Positions 36,800 through 42,138 of a DNA stretch of 42,138 nt are shown piece after piece. The stretch's first letter is position 1. The number at the start of each line of letters is the position of its first letter. Under the pieces are notes generated by a model. That model saw only the letters and a list, made by a program, of their open reading frames with translations. It was not told the origin of the DNA and ran no database searches. Source of the stretch: an uncultured Methylocystaceae bacterium (GTDB lineage: Bacteria > Pseudomonadota > Alphaproteobacteria > Rhizobiales > Beijerinckiaceae); contig CAIQCB010000016.1 in the NCBI GenBank assembly GCA_903870245.1, forward strand, positions 1-42,138, given 5' to 3'. The position numbers were made by a program, and so were the translations under genes.

Positions 36800-36906
36800 C
36801 CTCAACCATCGGCTGATCAGGGTCGGACAAGTTCGCATTAATCTTAAACTTGACATTATAGTCTTCCGCATCAAGGGATTATCCCTGATAATCCATGAGG
36901 GGACCA

Positions 36907-37437
36907 ATGCTTTATCCTCGCAGCATGATGTTTCTGGCCAGCGTCGCTTTGGCGCTGTCGACGCCTGTCCTTGCCCAGACCGGCGACGCAGCCAAGCCCG
37001 CACAGATCGATCGCAACGGCGTGCTGATCCTGGTGCGCTCCACGCTTCTGGCGCTTGATCACGCCAACAAGACCGGCAACTACACTGTCCTGCGGGACCT
37101 CGGATCTCCGCAGTTTCAGTCGAATTCGGATGCGCGACTGGCGGAAATCTTCGCCCAGCTCCGGCGCGACAGGCTTGATCTTGCAGGAGTCGCCGTTCTT
37201 GATCCGCAACTCACCCTCATGCCGCAAATCGAGCCCAGCGGCATGATGCATATGAGAGGTTTTTTCCCCTCCGCGCCGACGCAAGTGAATTTTGAATTGC
37301 TCTACGCGCCGGTGAACGGACAATGGCGGTTGTTCGGTCTTTCTGTTGGTCTCGGATCGTCCGCGCCCATAGCGCCTGCCGCGCCGATGGCCGCTGCCTC
37401 CAGGCCATACGCCGGCGCCAAACCGCCGGGTAAATAG
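36907..37437 (+). CDS. Exported protein of unknown function
   Basis: A 176-residue protein with signal peptide MLYPRSMMFLASVALALSTP (cleavage near VLAQ). The mature domain of about 120 residues starts IDRNGVLILVRSTLLALDHA and has SPQFQSNSDARLAEIFAQLR, PSGMMHMRGFFPSAPTQVNF and NGQWRLFGLSVGL. This helix-then-curved-sheet order resembles NTF2/SnoaL-like domains, often of unknown role. The tail is Ala/Pro-rich. GAGGGG precedes the ATG at 36907. It follows the TPR gene by 107 bases and could share its transcript. Confidence 0.75.
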   Translation: MLYPRSMMFLASVALALSTPVLAQTGDAAKPAQIDRNGVLILVRSTLLALDHANKTGNYTVLRDLGSPQFQSNSDARLAEIFAQLRRDRLDLAGVAVLDPQLTLMPQIEPSGMMHMRGFFPSAPTQVNFELLYAPVNGQWRLFGLSVGLGSSAPIAPAAPMAAASRPYAGAKPPGK

Positions 37438-37639
37438 CCCTTCCAAAGAAGTCAGAGAAACGGCGATTGACTGGTTATCGCGCAGCATCGCCGATCTTTT
37501 CATCAATAACGCGAATTAACGTGCAAATATCAGGCGAATATAGCCTCTTATTTAATCTTTTGCGCATCTGGCGCCAAGATTATGACCTCGATGAAGAGTC
37601 CTGGGCATAATGCCTCAAGTCTGATCGTCGAGAAAACCA

Positions 37640-38947
37640 ATGCGTAAAATCTCATCAATGACGATGGCGCTGCTCCTGTCGGCGACTCCGGCCCTCGCCC
37701 AGCAAAACGCCCCCACAATCGATAGCGGCGACACCGCCTTCATGATTGTCGCCACGGCCCTGGTGCTGATGATGACGTTGCCCGGCCTCGCGCTGTTTTA
37801 CAGCGGGATGGTTCGCAAGAAGAACGTCCTGGCCACCATGGCGCAGAGCCTGATCGCCACAGCGATCGTCTCGATATTGTGGATCGCCATCGTCTACAGT
37901 CTGGCTTTCTCTGGCAATGGTCCGTGGATCGGCGATACGGCGCGAATGCTGCTGAGGGGCATCGGCCCGGAGACGATCAGCCCTCTCGCCAAAACCATTC
38001 CCGAAATTCTGTTCATGGCCTACCAAATGACTTTCGCGGTCATCACCTGCGCGCTTGTCGGCGGTTCGGTCGCCGAACGCATGCGCTTCTCGGCGTTCAT
38101 GCTATTCAGTATTGTCTGGTTGTTCCTCGTCTATGCGCCGTCCGCGCATTGGGTGTGGGGCGGCGGCTTTCTTCAAACTCTCGGCCTCCTCGACTATGCA
38201 GGCGGCACTGTTGTGCACATCAACGCCGGCGTCGCCGGTCTTGTCGCCGCAATCATAATGGGCAATCGCATCGGATTTGGGCGCGAAAATCTGGCGCCTT
38301 TTGATCTGTCGCTGGCCGTGATCGGCACAGGACTGCTCTGGGTCGGTTGGTTTGGCTTCAACGGCGGTTCGGCGCTGGGCGCCAATTCACGCGCCGTTTT
38401 CGCGATCGTCGCCACCCATCTCGCCGCTTGTTCGGGCGCGCTGATGTGGTCAACGCTGGAATGGATTCAACGCGGCAAGCCCTCGGTGCTGGGCGTCGTC
38501 TCCGGCGCGGTCGCCGGTCTCGGCACGATCACGCCGGCCTCCGGCTACATCCTGCCCTGGCATGGCGTCATCATCGGTCTGATCGCCGGCGGCGTTTGCT
38601 ACTGGATGTGCACCGTCGCCAAACATCTCTATCATTACGACGACACGCTCGACGTCTTCGGCGTGCATGGCGTCGGCGGCATTCTGGGCACGCTGCTCGC
38701 CGGCGTCTTTGCGACGCGCGCGGTCACCGCCTCGGGCGCCGATCCCGGCGTCTCAGGATTGCTCGACGGCAATCCGTCGCAACTGCTCGTTCAGGCGATT
38801 GGCGTGGTTGTGACGATCGTTTGGTGCGCCATCGGCACCTGGCTGTCCCTGAAGATTGTGTCATTGTTCGTGACGCTGCGCGTAAACGCTGACGACGAGC
38901 GCGAGGGTCTCGACATCGCCCTGCATGGCGAGGCGCTCCACCAGTGA
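37640..38947 (+). CDS. amtB: Ammonium transporter
   Basis: Trimeric inner-membrane ammonium channel. 435 residues with signal peptide MRKISSMTMALLLSATPALA followed by 11 membrane segments. DTAFMIVATALVLMMTLPGL starts M1. The pore twin histidines are in GGTVVHINAGVAGL and DVFGVHGVGGILGTLLAG. SAHWVWGGGFLQTLGLLDYA holds the conserved Asp. The C-terminal tail VNADDEREGLDIALHGEALH is the PII-binding type. No glnK gene lies next to it (in most proteobacteria glnK precedes amtB). A strong hairpin ends the transcript at 39020-39044. Confidence 0.96.
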   Translation: MRKISSMTMALLLSATPALAQQNAPTIDSGDTAFMIVATALVLMMTLPGLALFYSGMVRKKNVLATMAQSLIATAIVSILWIAIVYSLAFSGNGPWIGDTARMLLRGIGPETISPLAKTIPEILFMAYQMTFAVITCALVGGSVAERMRFSAFMLFSIVWLFLVYAPSAHWVWGGGFLQTLGLLDYAGGTVVHINAGVAGLVAAIIMGNRIGFGRENLAPFDLSLAVIGTGLLWVGWFGFNGGSALGANSRAVFAIVATHLAACSGALMWSTLEWIQRGKPSVLGVVSGAVAGLGTITPASGYILPWHGVIIGLIAGGVCYWMCTVAKHLYHYDDTLDVFGVHGVGGILGTLLAGVFATRAVTASGADPGVSGLLDGNPSQLLVQAIGVVVTIVWCAIGTWLSLKIVSLFVTLRVNADDEREGLDIALHGEALHQ

Positions 38948-39019
38948 TACCCCCCGCCTGCTTCGGCAATCAAAAGGCCGACGCCGGCGTCAAATGTTGC
39001 GGACACCAAAGCAATCGGT

Positions 39020-39044
39020 CATCCGGCGCCGGACGCGCCGGATG
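39020..39044. terminator. Hairpin between amtB and the first adhesin gene
   Basis: CATCCGGCGC (39020-39029) pairs perfectly with GCGCCGGATG (39035-39044) around CGGAC. It lies between two convergent genes, 73 bases after amtB and 18 bases after the adhesin stop. No good T-run flanks it, but the stem is very stable, so termination in one or both directions is likely. Confidence 0.7.
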
Positions 39045-39061
39045 CCTCTTGTGCCGTAAAA

Positions 39062-40387
39062 TCACCATTCGATCAGGCCGCCGATGCCGCCGCCGACGCC
39101 GCCATAGCGCAGGCCGCCGCCAAAACTGGCGGTCATGACCGCATTATCGGTCACCCGCAGCTGCGCGCTGGCGCCAAAGGCGTTCTGACCACGAAAATTA
39201 CCCCATTTGGCGAAGATCGAAAATTTCTTGCCCGGCGACAGGTTCGGCGCGCCAGAGGCGGCTATCGCGATCGCCGAGCCCTCGTAGCCGCGCTGCACCG
39301 ATTGTTTCAGCGCGCCGACATTTTGCCAGAGTCCGGCGACATTGGCGCCGAGCGTATCAATGTTACTGCGCATGCCCCCGATATCGTCGGGACCGAATTG
39401 CGACGTCGCCAATCTTCCTGCGGAGTCCGATGACACGAATTTGGTCGGCCCTTGCTGTGCGGCGGCGCTGGCGGCGGAAACGATGCCCGGCGCCGCAAAA
39501 GTCGTATTCGCCGCGCCCAGCATCATCTGATTGGCGGCGGTGTTGACAGCGCCGACGCCAATCGCCGTCGATCCGGCAAAACCCGCCGTTGAGGCTCCCG
39601 AACCAAGGGCCATCGCGTTCGCGCCGGTGGCGTTCGCTGAACTGCCGATGGCGATGGCGTCGGCGCCGTTGGCCCTTGAGTCATACCCTATCGCGGATGA
39701 GCGCTCCCCCTCAGCCCGGGCTGAATATCCAATCGCCGTCGCTTCGGCGCCTGTCGAAATTGACTCACGCCCCACCGCCGTCGCGGCGCGGGATCCGGCG
39801 AAGGCGCCATCCCCGATCGCAGTCGCGAAATCGTCCTGGGCGCCAGTCAGGTATCCTATCGCCGTCGCATGCAGGCCGAGGGCGTTCGCCAGGTTTCCAA
39901 TCGCCGTCGTGCTCTCGCCTTCAGCGAAGGCTGAATCGCCAATTGCCGTCGCAGAAACGCCGTTTGCGGTGGAGCCAGCGCCAAGAGCCGTCGCAGCGAA
40001 TTCAGTTGCGTTCGAGCCGCCGCCATAGGCCGAGGCAAAGGAGCCATTGGCGCGGGCGCCGGAGCCTGTCGCCGTCGCAGCAGAGCCAGTGGCGTTAGAG
40101 TCGCGGCCATAGGCCGAGGCGCTTGCGCCATTGGCGCGGGAATTGGCGCCTGTCGCCGTTGCGTTTGAGCCATTGGCCACGGCGCTCGCGCCCACCGCCA
40201 GAGCATTGGTCCCCGTGGCGGCGCCGTTAGGCACAAACTGCGCCGAGGCCGGGTTGGCGAAAACGATCAATCCTGTCAGCGCGCCGCCGGCGAGCGCGCT
40301 GGTCTGCAAAATTGTGGAAACGGTAACTAACGGAGCAATCCTGCAATGGGCGCCAGAGCCGGTTGGTGGGTTGGTCTTGGATAACAT
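39062..40387 (-). CDS. Trimeric autotransporter adhesin (YadA-like), complete
   Basis: A 441-residue surface protein. The long signal region (about 1-50; VSTILQTSALAGGALTGLIV) ends near SAQ. The head is a run of about 18 YadA-type 14-residue repeats (pattern AxGxxAxAxGxxSxA; NALAVGASAVANGSNATATG). A short stalk with DDIGGMRSNIDTLGANVAGL and WQNVGALKQSVQRGYEGSAI leads to the membrane anchor: NAFGASAQLRVTDNAVMTAS, GGGLRYGGVGGGIGG and terminal IEW, ending in the aromatic residue needed for outer-membrane insertion. GAGG precedes the ATG at 40387 (nine bases), which beats the ATG 22 codons upstream. The head is long relative to the stalk, as in compact adhesins. Confidence 0.92.
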   Translation of the reverse strand: MLSKTNPPTGSGAHCRIAPLVTVSTILQTSALAGGALTGLIVFANPASAQFVPNGAATGTNALAVGASAVANGSNATATGANSRANGASASAYGRDSNATGSAATATGSGARANGSFASAYGGGSNATEFAATALGAGSTANGVSATAIGDSAFAEGESTTAIGNLANALGLHATAIGYLTGAQDDFATAIGDGAFAGSRAATAVGRESISTGAEATAIGYSARAEGERSSAIGYDSRANGADAIAIGSSANATGANAMALGSGASTAGFAGSTAIGVGAVNTAANQMMLGAANTTFAAPGIVSAASAAAQQGPTKFVSSDSAGRLATSQFGPDDIGGMRSNIDTLGANVAGLWQNVGALKQSVQRGYEGSAIAIAASGAPNLSPGKKFSIFAKWGNFRGQNAFGASAQLRVTDNAVMTASFGGGLRYGGVGGGIGGLIEW

Positions 40388-40712
40388 GACGGCAAACCTC
40401 TGAAATTTTCTCCCCCGCCGGGCTGGGTTCGAAGGACGAGGAACAGGCGTCAACCGAGCGCGTTGACGTTCATAATATTGTTATGCTTATGGTTAATTCT
40501 GAGTTACGAGAATCTTCGGGATAAGCCAGCGCGCAGACCGGCGCTTAAAAATCACGCGCTTGCGAAGGCCTCTCAACTGGCGCGAAAAACGCCCGGAAAT
40601 CTGATCACAAAAGGAAAATTCGCCGACCCCGACGCTGCCGTGTAAGTTGCGCGGCGATGTAATTTTTTTGCCCGGGGCGTAAGAGCGCCGAAATTTAATC
40701 TCTTTGGGCCGC
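40388..40712. other. Region between the two adhesin genes
   Basis: About 325 bases with no gene. An AT-rich tract near 40470-40500 precedes the first adhesin gene on minus and probably holds its promoter (a TATTAT element is visible on that strand, with no good -35). A short plus-strand frame at 40463-40645 has no domain. No terminator-like hairpin with a T-run was found after the second adhesin gene. Confidence 0.5.
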
Positions 40713-42138
40713 TTACCAGGCGAGCGTCATGCCCGCCCGGCCGCCGACGCCGCCGTAACGCAGACCGCCGCCGACGCCTGCGTTGAGAACGGCGTGTTCG
40801 TTGAGACGCAGATGCGCCTGCGCGCCGAAGGCGTTCTGGCCACGGAAACCGCCCCAGTTGGCGGTAATTGCGAATGTCTTGTTCTCTGGCAGATAGCCGC
40901 CGGTCGTCGCCATCGCCACGGCTGCGCCTTCGTAACTGCGCTGCACCGACTGTTTCAGCGCGTCGACGTTTTGCCAGAGTCCGACGACATTGGCGTTCAG
41001 ATTGTTGATGTTATTGTTGATATTGTTGATATTGTTATTCACCGCCCCAAGCGCGTCGCCAACATTATCGTAGCTGTTCCCCTGAATGTTGTAGGCCGGC
41101 CCGGTCCACGAACCTGTCGCGGCGTTCCAGTTTGCGCCGCCGCCGAGCCCATTGGCCGCGCCGGCCGCCGCCGTATTGGTCGCTGTCGCCGCCGCATAGA
41201 GCTGTGAGCCGTTGACCGCATCGGTCGAGGTCGAGGACAGCACGCCCGCGCCGACGTTCTGGATTTGCCGCTCGGCCCCCGCCGTCCCGACGCTGACCGT
41301 GCCGCCTGTCGGAGCGGTCCCGGCGATGATCCCGCCGCTGACGGTATAGGCGCCTGTGTTGCGCGCCGCCGTCACCGAATTCGAGCCGATCGCAACGCTG
41401 CCGGCGACGCCGGCCTGCGCGTTACGACCGATAGCCACGGCGTCTGTCGCCGTGGCCCGAGCGCTGTCGCCCAACGCCGTCGCTGATGCCCCGGTGGCGT
41501 TGGCGCCCGCGCCCCAGGCGGAGGCGTTGGCGCCATTGGCGACGGCGCCATTGCCGCAGGCCAGCGCATTGGCGCCGGTCGCCGAAGCGCCTGTGCAATC
41601 GACGCCGGCCCCATTGGGGAGATTGGCGTAATAGAGCTGGCCGGTCCCGTCGGTCGTGACCATGAAGGTCGAACCGCTCTGATTGTTCGCACCCGTCGTC
41701 AGGCCCGAGAGGCGGTAATTATTGGTCGACGTTCCGAAAACCTGCTGATTATCGAACTGCGTCGTCGCGCCGGCGCCGAAGGCCGTCGAGTTGACGTTGC
41801 TCGCGCTCGCGCCCACGCCAATCGCCAATGCATTGTCGACGTCGGCATAGGAATCCGCGCCAAGAGCGATAGCGCCGGTTCCGGCCGCAAATGCATTGAC
41901 GCCACCGGCCCATGCGTTGTCACTGGCAGCCCAGGAATTATCGCCGATCGCCGTCGCCGATAGGCCGATTGCCTTGGCGGAATTGCCAATAGCGGTCGTG
42001 TTTTCGCCAGCGCCGGCAGTAGCGTTTGCGCCTACAGCGACCGATCTGGTTCCAGAGGCGAGCGCACCCGTGCCCACGGCCGACGAATCGGCTTGCTGAG
42101 CCTGGGCGCCAACACCGGCGGCGAAAGCGCCCGTCGCA
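40713..42138 (-). CDS. Trimeric autotransporter adhesin (YadA-like), 5' end outside the window
   Basis: A second YadA-type protein; the frame stays open through the right edge, so the signal peptide is missing. At least 475 residues are visible. Head repeats occupy the first third (NSAKAIGLSATAIGDNSWAA) and again after a GLTTGANNQSGSTFMV connector. The neck motif AVNGSQLYAAATATN is present, followed by a short Asn-rich stalk (NNNINNINNNINNLNANVVG). The anchor repeats its neighbour's: LWQNVDALKQSVQRSYEGAA, RGQNAFGAQAHLRLNEHAVL, GGGLRYGGVGGRAG and terminal LAW. The downstream adhesin is a paralogue with a similar anchor. Confidence 0.93.
   Translation of the reverse strand, partial: ATGAFAAGVGAQAQQADSSAVGTGALASGTRSVAVGANATAGAGENTTAIGNSAKAIGLSATAIGDNSWAASDNAWAGGVNAFAAGTGAIALGADSYADVDNALAIGVGASASNVNSTAFGAGATTQFDNQQVFGTSTNNYRLSGLTTGANNQSGSTFMVTTDGTGQLYYANLPNGAGVDCTGASATGANALACGNGAVANGANASAWGAGANATGASATALGDSARATATDAVAIGRNAQAGVAGSVAIGSNSVTAARNTGAYTVSGGIIAGTAPTGGTVSVGTAGAERQIQNVGAGVLSSTSTDAVNGSQLYAAATATNTAAAGAANGLGGGANWNAATGSWTGPAYNIQGNSYDNVGDALGAVNNNINNINNNINNLNANVVGLWQNVDALKQSVQRSYEGAAVAMATTGGYLPENKTFAITANWGGFRGQNAFGAQAHLRLNEHAVLNAGVGGGLRYGGVGGRAGMTLAW

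Noticed and set aside
37466-37490. A GG-N10-GC pattern upstream of amtB as a sigma-54 promoter
   Set aside because: Only the GG and GC dinucleotides match; the remaining consensus positions (CACG, TTGC) do not, and it lies about 150 bases from the start.
39531-40028. Long open frames on plus within the adhesin head repeats
   Set aside because: Ala/Pro-periodic translation is the antisense of the YadA repeats; no signal, domain or ribosome-binding sequence.
39400-40250. Regular short repeats that could suggest a CRISPR array
   Set aside because: The period is about 42 bases, coding-phase, and matches 14-residue YadA head repeats; there are no identical repeats separated by unique spacers, and no cas genes.

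Overview
The window reads as chromosome of an alphaproteobacterium of the Hyphomicrobiales (Rhizobiales). The GC-rich coding, the Tat/Yej/Tgt/QueA gene set, the M17 aminopeptidase plus NlpC/P60 pair and an Omp25/31-like surface protein all fit. A mesaconyl-CoA hydratase gene (mch) points to the ethylmalonyl-CoA pathway, so a serine-cycle methylotroph of the Methylocystaceae/Beijerinckiaceae type is plausible but not proven.

Layout. 1-6.4 kb is housekeeping: the 5' end of tuf (minus), then a divergent DUF2232 membrane protein, rplI and dnaB (plus), each block closed by a clear hairpin. Convergent to these are a PRC-barrel protein and a yggT-DUF167-mch group, and then a tRNA-Ala(CGC). 6.4-16.9 kb is accessory in character: AT-richer, with long gene-poor gaps. 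It starts directly downstream of the tRNA and carries a compact plus-strand cassette (a candidate 39-residue peptide, a GNAT acetyltransferase and a radical SAM enzyme of the Elp3/RaSEA-like kind), a small alpha-beta-barrel protein, two tandem exported DUF1254/DUF1214 proteins and several small exported or membrane proteins around an outer-membrane beta-barrel.

16.9-26.6 kb returns to core genes: DUF2165, yfcG-type GST, pyrE, a VanX-like D,D-dipeptidase and recG on plus; then on minus coaD, two cyclophilins, queA, a 112-residue unknown and tgt (the last three translationally coupled by ATGA overlaps), and an orphan HigA-like protein. 26.8-33.4 kb is a yejABEF peptide importer operon whose last gene overlaps a nucleoside-phosphorylase homologue that has lost almost all known active-site residues. 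33.5-35.8 kb is a coupled M17 aminopeptidase/NlpC-P60 pair. 36-39 kb holds a TPR lipoprotein, an exported unknown and amtB without an adjacent glnK. The window ends in two tandem trimeric autotransporter adhesin genes, the second cut by the window edge.

The strongest candidates for something undescribed are the peptide-GNAT-radical SAM cassette at 7.4-9.4 kb and the degenerate phosphorylase tied to the Yej importer. Both are inferred from sequence reading alone, without database searches.
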